From an uncultured Thermoguttaceae bacterium (lineage in GTDB: Bacteria > Planctomycetota > Planctomycetia > Pirellulales > Thermoguttaceae): DNA of 15,582 nucleotides. Positions 6,117 to 12,778 of this stretch are shown here, piece by piece. The notes under the pieces are model-generated. The model had not been told where the DNA came from. It did not search any database and saw only the letters and a list, made by a program, of their open reading frames with translations. Each line of letters opens with the position of its first letter. The first letter of the stretch is position 1. The position numbers and the translations under genes are program-made. Where the stretch lies: contig CAKVCP010000046.1 in assembly GCA_934725735.1 (NCBI GenBank), positions 1-15,582 of the forward strand, given 5' to 3'.

Positions 6117-8204
6117 TTAAAAAGCGATTTTATTTTTTAACACGGGAGAGATAAAAATCAAAGATTGACGCGGCGGCAAATCTGCGCCAATTTTATCTGT
6201 CGCGTTGAAGGTCTCGATACGACCGGTATGAGGATTGACGGCGACCCATTCGTCCGACTCAAAAGCGATATTGTCGAATCCGTTCATTACTAAGTCTCCC
6301 TGCCAAGGATCCCCGTAGGAATTGGAAACGAGAAAAATAAGTCGTCCTTCTCTTTCAAAAACGCCTTCGACGATAGCCGAAAAATCAGACGTTGGATTTA
6401 GACGCGGGCCAGTGGAACTCCCAAGCGTCTTCACAATATCCTGCCACGTAGCAAGGGGAGCTTCCGCTGTCGCTCGAAATTCTTTGAAATTAGGATCTGC
6501 CCATTCATATTTCACGACCTCGGAAGAAATCGGGTAGATTATTCCAGAGAACTTGTCTCTAAGGCGCTCAGATTCTTCTTGATTTTCAGGAGTTGTCGTC
6601 AAACTATTGAGCGTTTTGCGATCGATCACGGTAAAACTAACTTGAGCGCGCGCAAGAGCCGCTCCGATATCGTAGAAAGACTGCGAAATTTGACGCGCGC
6701 GTTCGCTCTGCGTTTCCATTGTGCATTTCTGAGCGACGGGCTTGTACTCCTCTTGAAGCTCTTCGATGGGATAATAGAGCAGGACAGGTCGCACGGGCTG
6801 CGCGTCGCGTAAAACGCTATTGAGACGTCCGACAAAGCGCGAAAAATTGCGGTGACACTCCTGGCCGCGATACGGGGCGTTGCCGATTGCATAGTAGAGA
6901 GTAAATTCAGTCACGCCAAAGGCCGCCTGCCATGCCGCAGTCCCTTCCATGAAGCTTAGATCGACAGGCTTGCGCTCTCCAGAGTAAAGCTGCCCAAAGT
7001 CGCTCACCTCTGTCATGACGCGCCGCGATCCGATAAACGTCGCGGCGGAACAAGGAAAGGCGGTCGCCATCCAGCATCCGTAAAAGAACGCGTGAGGATC
7101 GGAATTTAAAAGATCTAGTCCGGGGAGGTCAAACTTTTTGAGAACCTCTATTTTATTGCCGTCGAGAGGAACATGCATCAGAGGAAATTCTTCATGTAGC
7201 GTGTGTCCAGACGCGACAGGCCCATTGGGATTTTCATGGCAATACGCCTGGATTTGTGCATAATAACGCTCGCCGTCAAGCTCGCCAAGCAAGCTCCAGA
7301 ACTGACGACGAACGCGCTTATCCTCGGCGGAATCGCCAGAGAATAACGATTGGAAGGAGTCGGAAAGCTTCTCGCCATACTTTTCGAAATACTTTTCTTC
7401 AACGTCGTCCCCCCAAGAGACGGTCGGAAGACATTTCTTGTTCGGATCGATCGGATCTGCGACGCGAGATTTCAGCTCCCCTTCAATTTCGCCGAGATTC
7501 GCCGCCATCATCGACGGCTCGTCTGTAAAATACGCCTCGACGTAGTCGTAGAGATTCTCTTTACCAAGCTCTGTTCGATATCGACGGTGAGTCACGTCGA
7601 TAAATCGTTTCGTCGCCTCCGGGTTCAAAGGATTAGGATAGCGTCTTGAAAGAAAAACGTTGTTGCTCGAATGAGTATGCTCGTAACAATCGCGCACGTA
7701 GTACGGGGGATCATGTTCGGGGGCGTACGCTAGTTCTAGAGCCATAAGATCAGGACGGCCTTCCAGAACCACTCCCCCGGCGCTCAAGCTTGGATACCCG
7801 TATTCGTCGTATATCCAGCATCGCATCTGGGCGTCCTTTAAATTTTTTACTCCTTGAACGAAACGCTTCCAGTTTTCGTCGCTACGAATATATTCGGGGC
7901 TTCCCCCAACGTTTACCACCAAACCGCCCAAGCCGCAGTTGTCGCGATAATCATAGACTCTTGCAATGTCGGTTAAATCACAATCATGCACGATCTGCAA
8001 CGGTCGCCAAACTCGCGGGGGCGTTATAAAATCCTCGATCCACTCTTTGGAGAGCAAAGCGCCCCCTTGGGAATCATAACGAATATCCTCTCCCGCAGGG
8101 GCGCTTTGAGTAGAGCCCGGCGAAATAACCTCTCCCCCATAAACATAGCTTCCTATCGTTAAAACGAAGAACGATAACAACGACGAATAAACAAGCCTCT
8201 TCAT
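6117..8204 (-). CDS. Secreted GH106-like TIM-barrel glycoside hydrolase (putative)
   Basis: 695 residues with an N-terminal signal peptide: KR followed by LVYSSLLSFFVLTIGSYVYG, probable cleavage near residue 23. The barrel contains W-IYDEYGYPSLSAGG at ~130-144 and YFTDEP at 225-230, two blocks I associate with GH106 (alpha-L-rhamnosidase) and related unclassified families; E134, D228 and E229 are candidate catalytic or sugar-binding acids. A C-terminal beta-rich part (~600-690) includes EGRLIFLVSNSY and INPHTGRIE-like sequence. It is shorter than most GH106 proteins I know (about 1000), so it may lack accessory domains. It probably cleaves a plant or algal polysaccharide side chain outside the cytoplasm. 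GGAG, 5 nt before ATG 8204, supports the start. No transporter or sulfatase adjoins it. Substrate unknown. Confidence 0.75.
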   Translation of the reverse strand: MKRLVYSSLLSFFVLTIGSYVYGGEVISPGSTQSAPAGEDIRYDSQGGALLSKEWIEDFITPPRVWRPLQIVHDCDLTDIARVYDYRDNCGLGGLVVNVGGSPEYIRSDENWKRFVQGVKNLKDAQMRCWIYDEYGYPSLSAGGVVLEGRPDLMALELAYAPEHDPPYYVRDCYEHTHSSNNVFLSRRYPNPLNPEATKRFIDVTHRRYRTELGKENLYDYVEAYFTDEPSMMAANLGEIEGELKSRVADPIDPNKKCLPTVSWGDDVEEKYFEKYGEKLSDSFQSLFSGDSAEDKRVRRQFWSLLGELDGERYYAQIQAYCHENPNGPVASGHTLHEEFPLMHVPLDGNKIEVLKKFDLPGLDLLNSDPHAFFYGCWMATAFPCSAATFIGSRRVMTEVSDFGQLYSGERKPVDLSFMEGTAAWQAAFGVTEFTLYYAIGNAPYRGQECHRNFSRFVGRLNSVLRDAQPVRPVLLYYPIEELQEEYKPVAQKCTMETQSERARQISQSFYDIGAALARAQVSFTVIDRKTLNSLTTTPENQEESERLRDKFSGIIYPISSEVVKYEWADPNFKEFRATAEAPLATWQDIVKTLGSSTGPRLNPTSDFSAIVEGVFEREGRLIFLVSNSYGDPWQGDLVMNGFDNIAFESDEWVAVNPHTGRIETFNATDKIGADLPPRQSLIFISPVLKNKIAF

Positions 8205-8340
8205 CTTGACTCCATTGTAGCAAGCGTATAACGACGCGTCTCTGTCGTCGTAATATTTCCCCTAGCTATACCGCGACGCTTAGCAGACACGTTTAATCCT
8301 CGCGGCATAAATGACGCGCGATCGACTTTTTACGTAGCCG

Positions 8341-8368
8341 ATTATAACAAATAGAGACGACTTTTTAA
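8341..8368 (-). promoter_or_regulatory. Candidate promoter for the glycosidase-like gene
   Basis: Minus strand: TTAAAA (8368-8363), 16 bp, consensus TATAAT (8346-8341). This would give a leader of about 130 nt before ATG 8204; I see no better box closer. Confidence 0.45.
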
Positions 8369-8371
8369 GCG

Positions 8372-8743
8372 TTGCTCAGAAGAAAGCGTAAAAAGCGCAA
8401 GAATTGCGAATCGCTGCAATCTTTTCCCCCACGTTCCGCAAGCAAAGAATTAATGCAAATTAAAACCATTCCAACTCACGAAAAAGATCCCCAAGAGGAG
8501 AAAGCTCCGCGCAAGTTGCTAGAAACGACTTCTGTGAAAATGGCGCGTTTTATTGACGAACATGATATGGAGAATCGGAACGAAAAAGGTAAAGCGCACT
8601 TTAGGAGCGTCAAGAAAAACCGATCAAACTGTATATCGAGAGACTACAAGAAAAAAACCGCCGTAGAGATAACTGCCCCTTCAACTTCTGCAACGGATAT
8701 CTGCATTCCTTTGGGTGACGACCATCGAAGGTGGGGAGCGTAG
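8372..8743 (+). CDS. Doubtful hypothetical ORF, Lys/Arg-rich
   Basis: An open frame of 123 codons starting at TTG 8372, or 96 codons from ATG 8453. Neither start has a good Shine-Dalgarno. The N-terminus is a run of basic residues (LRRKRKKRKN), and the rest is polar with no domain I recognise, no signal peptide and no membrane segment. It has isolated gene-like stretches such as KLLETTSVKMARFIDEHDME. It may be a real lineage-specific small protein, a decayed gene, or chance. It is the only long frame in the 1.15-kb gap between the glycosidase-like gene and rplY. Confidence 0.22.
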   Translation: MLRRKRKKRKNCESLQSFPPRSASKELMQIKTIPTHEKDPQEEKAPRKLLETTSVKMARFIDEHDMENRNEKGKAHFRSVKKNRSNCISRDYKKKTAVEITAPSTSATDICIPLGDDHRRWGA

Positions 8744-9189
8744 TTGTTAATCTACGGCGGCTAGCGCAAGCCTAAATATTCATATAATTCGAAATTTTCA
8801 AAGCCAAAAATAAAAACTCCGCCCTGAAAATCCTTTTTTGATTATTCTAGCGATTACGTCAATTCTTTCAAGTAGCTGGACAATATTTTCTCAAAATAAT
8901 ATTTTGTCAATAAAAAAATAATGTCTCACACAATAAAATCGACCTTGCTGAGATACATTTTAACAAGAACGCGTCTTCCGTCAAATCGGAGCTGAACAAA
9001 TTGACCAAAATCTTGATGAAAAAGAACGACGCTTGGCAAATTAACGGCGGAATATCACCAATAGAGTCTTATTTCCTCGACCTGCGGCATAATTTAGTTT
9101 CAATATAAACCTATGAGGTTATGTACGCGAGTCGAAGTCAAAATTTTATTGAAAAAAACTAAAAAATCTCAAAGAGCAAAGATTCAAGA

Positions 9190-9229
9190 AAGGGGCGATA
9201 TTTAGGAAAAAGTAGTTTTATCCCCCCTT
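9190..9229. other. Inverted repeat abutting the rplY promoter
   Basis: AAGGGGCGAT (9190-9199) pairs with ATCCCCCCTT (9220-9229) over 10 positions with one C-C mismatch, loop of 20 nt. The right arm overlaps the first two bases of the proposed -35 box, so it may be an operator or the terminator of an upstream transcript lacking a T tract. Confidence 0.4.
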
Positions 9230-9255
9230 GTCGATATTTTCATAGGAATAATAAT
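9228..9255 (+). promoter_or_regulatory. Candidate promoter of the rplY-pth-rpsF-ssb-rplI operon
   Basis: TTGTCG (9228-9233), 16 bp, AATAAT (9250-9255). The -35 hexamer is the same as that of the SDR promoter. A leader of about 95 nt would precede ATG 9359. Confidence 0.45.
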
Positions 9256-9283
9256 GAATAAAATTTTTTGCACATAAAAGAAG

Positions 9284-9329
9284 GCTACTTGGAGTACGAG
9301 AGGCACTGTGTCTCTTTATGGCGAGTAGC
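9284..9329 (+). promoter_or_regulatory. Structured leader of rplY
   Basis: An outer stem GCTACT (9284-9289) with AGTAGC (9324-9329) encloses a hairpin AGAGGC (9299-9304), loop ACTGT, GTCTCT (9310-9315). The left side contains AGTACGAGAGG (9293-9303), the same 11 bases as the core of the 23S rRNA sarcin-ricin loop. A ribosomal-protein autoregulatory site is possible but unproven. Confidence 0.4.
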
Positions 9330-9358
9330 GCAACTTTAATTCCGTCAAAGGAACATAA

Positions 9359-9988
9359 ATGGTCGAATTGTTAACATTGTTGGTCGAGAGTCGCGAAACG
9401 GTCGGAAAACGTCGTAATCGTCGACTTCGTGAAAGCGGTAAAACTCCAGCTGTCCTTTATGGACACAAGAAGGAAGTCGTCAACCTGACGGTCGCGACGG
9501 AAGTCATTGAAGCGGCTCTGCGTCACGGCAGCCGTTTCGTGAACCTTTCCGGCGCCGTGAATGAACGCGCCTTCATCAAGGAAGTCCAGTGGAACGTTTG
9601 GGGGGACGTCGTCCTTCACGTCGATTTCACGCGCGTCAACGAACACGAACATGTTCGTCTTTCCATCCCGGTCGTCCTTCGCGGCGAAGCGTCCGGTCTC
9701 AAAGAAGGCGGCGTCGTCAAGCAGCACCTTCATAAGGTTGAAATCGAAACGGAGCCTTCGACGGCTCCTGAAGCCTTCGTCGTTCATATCAACGAACTTG
9801 GTTTCAATCAACAAATCAAACTTGCCGACGTTAAGGCTCCTGAAGGCGTAACCGTTGTTACCGATCTGGAAACCCTTGTCGTTGAATGCTCCGAACAGGT
9901 CGAAGTCGAAGAAGAAACCGTCGAAGCGGTCGAAGGCGAAGAACCTGAAGTCATTGGACGCAAAAAGGCTGATGAAGAAGAGGAATGA
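9359..9988 (+). CDS. rplY: 50S ribosomal protein L25 (TL5/CTC form)
   Basis: 209 residues, the long two-domain form. The N-terminal domain (~1-95) binds 5S rRNA at loop E in the central protuberance and shows GKRRNRRLRESGKTPAVLYG at 16-35, the classic L25 opening. The C-terminal TL5 domain (~96-185) includes VVLRGEASGLKEGGVV and ends with a strongly acidic tail (last ~30 residues mostly Glu). AAAGGA (9347-9352), 6 nt before ATG, supports the start. First gene of the translation operon. A 79-bp gap leads to pth. Confidence 0.97.
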   Translation: MVELLTLLVESRETVGKRRNRRLRESGKTPAVLYGHKKEVVNLTVATEVIEAALRHGSRFVNLSGAVNERAFIKEVQWNVWGDVVLHVDFTRVNEHEHVRLSIPVVLRGEASGLKEGGVVKQHLHKVEIETEPSTAPEAFVVHINELGFNQQIKLADVKAPEGVTVVTDLETLVVECSEQVEVEEETVEAVEGEEPEVIGRKKADEEEE

Positions 9989-10018
9989 CGAATCCTCGCT
10001 AATGCCGAATGAGTTTTA

Positions 10019-10046
10019 ATCAAACTTTCCGCGTTAGAAATTTGAT
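10019..10046 (+). other. Hairpin in the rplY-pth spacer
   Basis: ATCAAA, bulged C, TTTC, loop CGCGTTA, GAAA, TTTGAT makes a 10-bp stem with one bulge. No T tract follows, so it is more likely an RNA processing or stability element than a terminator. Confidence 0.4.
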
Positions 10047-10067
10047 CATATATTTCGGAAGATAATT

Positions 10068-10748
10068 ATGTTAAAGACATTGGCGACTTCTGTCGGCGAG
10101 TTTTTAACTCGCGGCGCTAAGAAGTTCTTAACCCAAGGCGTCTTTAACAAAATGCCGAAAGCAGAAATGAAACCGGACAAAATCATTGTAGGTCTGGGAA
10201 ATCCAGGCAGTAAGTACCGCGAGACTCGCCATAATATTGGTTACATGGTTCTTTCAGAACTTGTCAAACGAACAACTTTTGACAAGCCGCGAAATCAGTT
10301 CCATGCCGAAGTCTGGGAAGTTCGATTGGAAAATCAGAACGTGCTCCTACTCTTCCCGACCACATTTATGAACCTGAGCGGAACGTCGGTCGCCGAAGCC
10401 GTCCGTTTTTACAAGTTAAACCCGACTAGCGATTTAATGGTCGTTTGCGACGACCTGGATCTTCCTCTAGGGCGACTTCGCATTCGCGAATCAGCCGGGT
10501 GCGGCGGACAAAAGGGCCTCAAAGACATTGTCGCAAAGTTAGGAACTCAGAATTTCCCGCGTATTCGCGTGGGAATTGGTCGACCTGCCTCGCAAGACCA
10601 AGTCGTCGATTTCGTTTTAACCTCGTTCCGTTCAGACGAACGTCCCGAGGTTGACTTAGCGATAAAGCGAGCGGCTGACGCCTTGTCCCTTTGGGTAAAG
10701 CGGGATATTCAGACTTGTATGAACCAATATAACGTCGCGGCGAAGTAA
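10068..10748 (+). CDS. pth: Peptidyl-tRNA hydrolase with N-terminal extension
   Basis: 226 residues against 194 in E. coli. It cleaves the ester bond of peptidyl-tRNAs that drop off the ribosome, recycling the tRNA. Visible: VGLGNPGSKYRETRHNIGY with the catalytic His at H55, FPTTFMNLSG with the substrate-binding Asn N102, and CDDLDLPLG with D128 matching E. coli Asp93. The segment equivalent to E. coli GGHNGLKDI reads GGQKGLKDI, so the His113-Asn114 pair is Gln148-Lys149. The first ~36 residues have no E. coli counterpart and look amphipathic. I keep ATG 10068 because GGAAG lies 6 nt upstream; ATG codons at residues 29 and 34 have weaker sites. Second gene in the operon. Confidence 0.95.
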   Translation: MLKTLATSVGEFLTRGAKKFLTQGVFNKMPKAEMKPDKIIVGLGNPGSKYRETRHNIGYMVLSELVKRTTFDKPRNQFHAEVWEVRLENQNVLLLFPTTFMNLSGTSVAEAVRFYKLNPTSDLMVVCDDLDLPLGRLRIRESAGCGGQKGLKDIVAKLGTQNFPRIRVGIGRPASQDQVVDFVLTSFRSDERPEVDLAIKRAADALSLWVKRDIQTCMNQYNVAAK

Positions 10749-10922
10749 TTTGACTTCAAACGTCTTTGGTTCTATCATTTATGGATTGTTCGATTTCATT
10801 GTTGTGACCTTTCGACGGCGTTTTACAGTCGATTTCAAAGAGACGCCGATCGATACCGGATCCAAGGTTTCGGCCATGTGCGATCCGCCTCATCGAAACA
10901 CAATCGTCCATGTCGACGAAAA

Positions 10923-10946
10923 CGGTTTTTGACGTTACAAAAACCG
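10923..10946 (+). promoter_or_regulatory. Leader hairpin of rpsF
   Basis: A perfect 9-bp stem CGGTTTTTG/CAAAAACCG with a 6-nt loop ACGTTA ends 9 nt before the rpsF Shine-Dalgarno. It resembles in position the S6:S18 autoregulatory leader known from many bacteria, which exposes a CCG; here CCG is in the descending arm. Resemblance only. The rest of the pth-rpsF spacer (10749-10922) holds no supported gene. Confidence 0.45.
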
Positions 10947-10955
10947 CTAAAATTT

Positions 10956-10960
10956 AGGAG
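10956..10960 (+). promoter_or_regulatory. Shine-Dalgarno AGGAG fixing the TTG start of rpsF
   Basis: AGGAG is followed by 7 nt (CAAAACC) and TTG 10968. The upstream in-frame ATG at 10878 lacks a site and would translate the leader hairpin. Confidence 0.8.
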
Positions 10961-10967
10961 CAAAACC

Positions 10968-11420
10968 TTGAATAAAGAAAACTTCTACGAAGGCTTGTTC
11001 ATTTTGAATTCCGACGCCTATGCCCGTAATCCAGAGGACGTCTCTAGCCTTATCGCTAAAACCATCGAACAACTCGGCGGCGTCGTTCGCGTTAGCCGTT
11101 TGTGGGATGATCGTAAACTCGCTTATCCTATCAAGCACCATCGTCGCGGCGTCTATTGGCTCTCTTATTTCCGTCTTTCCACGGATAAGCTTGCCGAACT
11201 CAACCGCCTCTTCCGTCTTAACGAAAACATCCTTCGTTTCCTCATCATCGCTCACGATCCTCGCCTCGAAGAAGCTCTCGTTCAGCACGCCTTGACCGGC
11301 CCTGTCCAGGCTAAGGAAGAAGGCGCCGAGCCCGCCGAGCAGGAAGTCTACGACGAAGAAGAAGACGAAGCTGAAGCCGAAGAAAACAACGCCGCTGAGG
11401 AAGAGGCTGAAAACGCCTGA
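10968..11420 (+). CDS. rpsF: 30S ribosomal protein S6 with acidic tail
   Basis: 150 residues from TTG (E. coli 131 or so). S6 binds S18 on the platform of the 30S subunit. Family features: YEGLFILNSDA at ~7-17, the strand IEQLGGVVRVSRLWDDRKLAYPIKHH with the conserved LAYPI, and NENILRFLII in the last strand. From about residue 110 the chain is acidic and low in complexity, with runs of Glu, Asp and Ala. E. coli S6 is extended by RimK-added glutamates; here acidity is encoded, though equivalence is my speculation. Third gene in the operon; 100 bp to ssb. Confidence 0.97.
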   Translation: MNKENFYEGLFILNSDAYARNPEDVSSLIAKTIEQLGGVVRVSRLWDDRKLAYPIKHHRRGVYWLSYFRLSTDKLAELNRLFRLNENILRFLIIAHDPRLEEALVQHALTGPVQAKEEGAEPAEQEVYDEEEDEAEAEENNAAEEEAENA

Positions 11421-11520
11421 GTTCCTCTTGTTTAGGAATCGATTTATCCGTCCTTTTACTCGGATCCCTCCAAGTAATATTTGATTCGCATCTTTAACTT
11501 CTTTTGTCGGACGTTTTAGT

Positions 11521-12033
11521 ATGGCCAGCTTTAATCGTGTTGTCCTAGTTGGAAATCTCACTCGAGATCCCGAGCTTCGTTCTACCCCTAGCGGCGCCTC
11601 CGTTGCGACCGTCGGATTGGCTGTCAACGAAAGACGCAAAGACCAAGGGGGGAACTGGATCGAAGAAACGAGTTTCTTCGACGTCGACGTCTGGAACCGT
11701 AGCGCGGAAGTCTTGCGCGACTACACGACTAAGGGAAGTCCAATTCTCGTGGAAGGACGTCTCAAACAGGACGTCTGGGAACAAGACGGGCAAAAACGAT
11801 CCAAAGTTAAGATCATTGCCGATCGAATCGTCTTGCTTGGTTCGCGCGACAGCACTAACGGCGGCTTCAATCAACAGCAAGGAGGTTATCAACAACCTCA
11901 GGGCGGTTATCAGCAGCCTCAAGGCGGATACCGTCGTCAGGCTCAACCGCAGCGCCAAGCGCCCTCTTCTCAAGGTTACGGCGGAGGAGACTCCGGCTAT
12001 CCTCAAGAAGGCGCCGACGACATCCCCTTCTGA
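11521..12033 (+). CDS. ssb: Single-stranded DNA-binding protein
   Basis: 170 residues. OB fold at ~1-108 with FNRVVLVGNLTRDPELR at 4-20, TSFFDVDVWNRSAEVL and the strand GSPILVEGRLKQDVWEQDG. It coats single-stranded DNA in replication and repair. Residues ~115-165 are a flexible Gly/Gln/Pro linker holding tandem GGYQQPQ units, and the tip DDIPF (166-170) is the acidic peptide that binds partners such as PriA, RecQ and exonuclease I. The Shine-Dalgarno is poor, so coupling or a leaderless-like mode may matter. Between rpsF and rplI with rpsR missing. Confidence 0.97.
   Translation: MASFNRVVLVGNLTRDPELRSTPSGASVATVGLAVNERRKDQGGNWIEETSFFDVDVWNRSAEVLRDYTTKGSPILVEGRLKQDVWEQDGQKRSKVKIIADRIVLLGSRDSTNGGFNQQQGGYQQPQGGYQQPQGGYRRQAQPQRQAPSSQGYGGGDSGYPQEGADDIPF
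11881..11931 (+). repeat. Tandem 21-bp repeats in the SSB linker
   Basis: Two full 21-bp units encoding GGYQQPQ and a third partial GGY. The copies differ at synonymous positions (CAA/CAG, GGA/GGC), so they are not a fresh duplication. Confidence 0.85.
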
Positions 12034-12070
12034 CGATTAGCATCGGGTAAATCGTATTCATTTAAAAAAC

Positions 12071-12079
12071 TGATATACT
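12071..12079 (+). promoter_or_regulatory. Possible extended -10 promoter for rplI
   Basis: TGATATACT matches TGn-TATACT, an extended -10, with no good -35. It is 22 bp upstream of ATG 12101 and would add an rplI transcript of its own inside the operon; the leader would be very short (about 15 nt). Confidence 0.3.
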
Positions 12080-12100
12080 CATCAAAAATAAGGTATAACA

Positions 12101-12631
12101 ATGCAAGTTAGAAATAAACAAGCTCGCAACGCTTATCGTACCGGCAAGCGTCTGCCCAAGGGACCCAACGGTGGAATCCAGCTCCTTCTCATTCAGTCCG
12201 TCGATTCCCTCGGCAAGCAGGGCGACGTGGTTGAAGTGAAACCCGGCTACGCTCGCAACTATCTCATCCCCCAGGGACTTGCGACCTTCGCGACCGATCA
12301 CCATCGTCGTATGGTTGAAAAGCATAAGGCTCAGCTCGCTGAACTTCAGCGTCAACAGCTCGCCGCTCTTCACGATCTCGCCGACGTCATTGCTAAGGCT
12401 CAGATCACCATCGAAGCCAACGCCAATGCCGACGGTCACCTCTATGGCTCTATCGGCGCCGACGAAATCGTCCATGCTCTCAAGAACGAAGGTATCTCGA
12501 TTTCAACCGACCAGGTTCGTCTCGAAGGTCCTTTGAAGGAACTCGCTCAGTACAAGGTTCGTATCTACCTCGGTCATGAGATTGAGTCCAATCTTGACGT
12601 TTGGGTTGTTCCCCAGGCTCACGACGAATGA
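12101..12631 (+). CDS. rplI: 50S ribosomal protein L9 with basic N-terminal extension
   Basis: 176 residues (E. coli 149). The N-terminal L9 domain, which binds 23S rRNA at the base of the L1 stalk, starts around residue 26: IQLLLIQSVDSLGKQGDVVEV, then KPGYARNYLIPQGLAT, the L9 signature. A long helix (~66-98) connects to the C-terminal domain with GHLYGSIGADEI and ends DVWVVPQ. Residues 1-25 are an additional basic segment rich in Arg, Lys and Asn (RLPKGPNGG). AAGG 7 nt upstream supports ATG 12101. Last gene of the operon, closed by a strong terminator. Confidence 0.97.
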   Translation: MQVRNKQARNAYRTGKRLPKGPNGGIQLLLIQSVDSLGKQGDVVEVKPGYARNYLIPQGLATFATDHHRRMVEKHKAQLAELQRQQLAALHDLADVIAKAQITIEANANADGHLYGSIGADEIVHALKNEGISISTDQVRLEGPLKELAQYKVRIYLGHEIESNLDVWVVPQAHDE

Positions 12632-12647
12632 TTCACTCTTCAAGAGC

Positions 12648-12674
12648 TAAGACCAGACTTTGATAAAGGGTCTT
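12648..12674 (+). other. Small hairpin downstream of rplI
   Basis: AAGACC (12648-12653) with GGTCTT (12669-12674), 6 bp with a 15-nt loop, just upstream of the main terminator; perhaps a 3' stability element. Confidence 0.35.
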
Positions 12675-12690
12675 GAGGTAAATAAAAGTT

Positions 12691-12730
12691 AAACCCGTAA
12701 GTTTCATCAAACCTACGGGTTTTTTATTTT
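12691..12730 (+). terminator. Rho-independent terminator of the ribosomal operon
   Basis: AAACCCGTA (12691-12699) pairs with TACGGGTTT (12714-12722), with an additional GTTT/AAAC inner stem, loop CATC and a T-rich tail TTTTTATTTT. Confidence 0.95.
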
Positions 12731-12778
12731 CTTGAAATAGGCTCGCGTCAGTCGACCGATATCTTTACATCGAAAAGG

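Larger units (their letters stand above)
8744..9358. other. AT-rich intergenic region upstream of rplY
   Basis: About 615 bp, visibly richer in A/T than the flanking genes. It holds an imperfect hairpin at 8879-8908 (GACAA...TTGTC with AT-rich middle), a 10-bp near-perfect inverted repeat at 9190-9229, and the putative rplY promoter and leader. A 64-codon frame (8914-9108) with heptad-like composition has no good start; TTG 9001 has GGAG 9 nt upstream, giving a 35-residue peptide at most. No tRNA, repeat array or mobile-element end is seen. Confidence 0.55.

Noticed and set aside
8914..9108. 64-codon open frame in the AT-rich region
   Set aside because: No start at its head; only a 35-residue product from TTG 9001 is possible. 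Kept as a note, not a gene.
10750..10932. 60-codon ORF between pth and rpsF
   Set aside because: TTG start without Shine-Dalgarno, no family resemblance; more likely leader RNA.
10878..10967. ATG 10878 as start of S6
   Set aside because: It would add 30 non-homologous residues encoded by the leader hairpin; AGGAG precedes TTG 10968.
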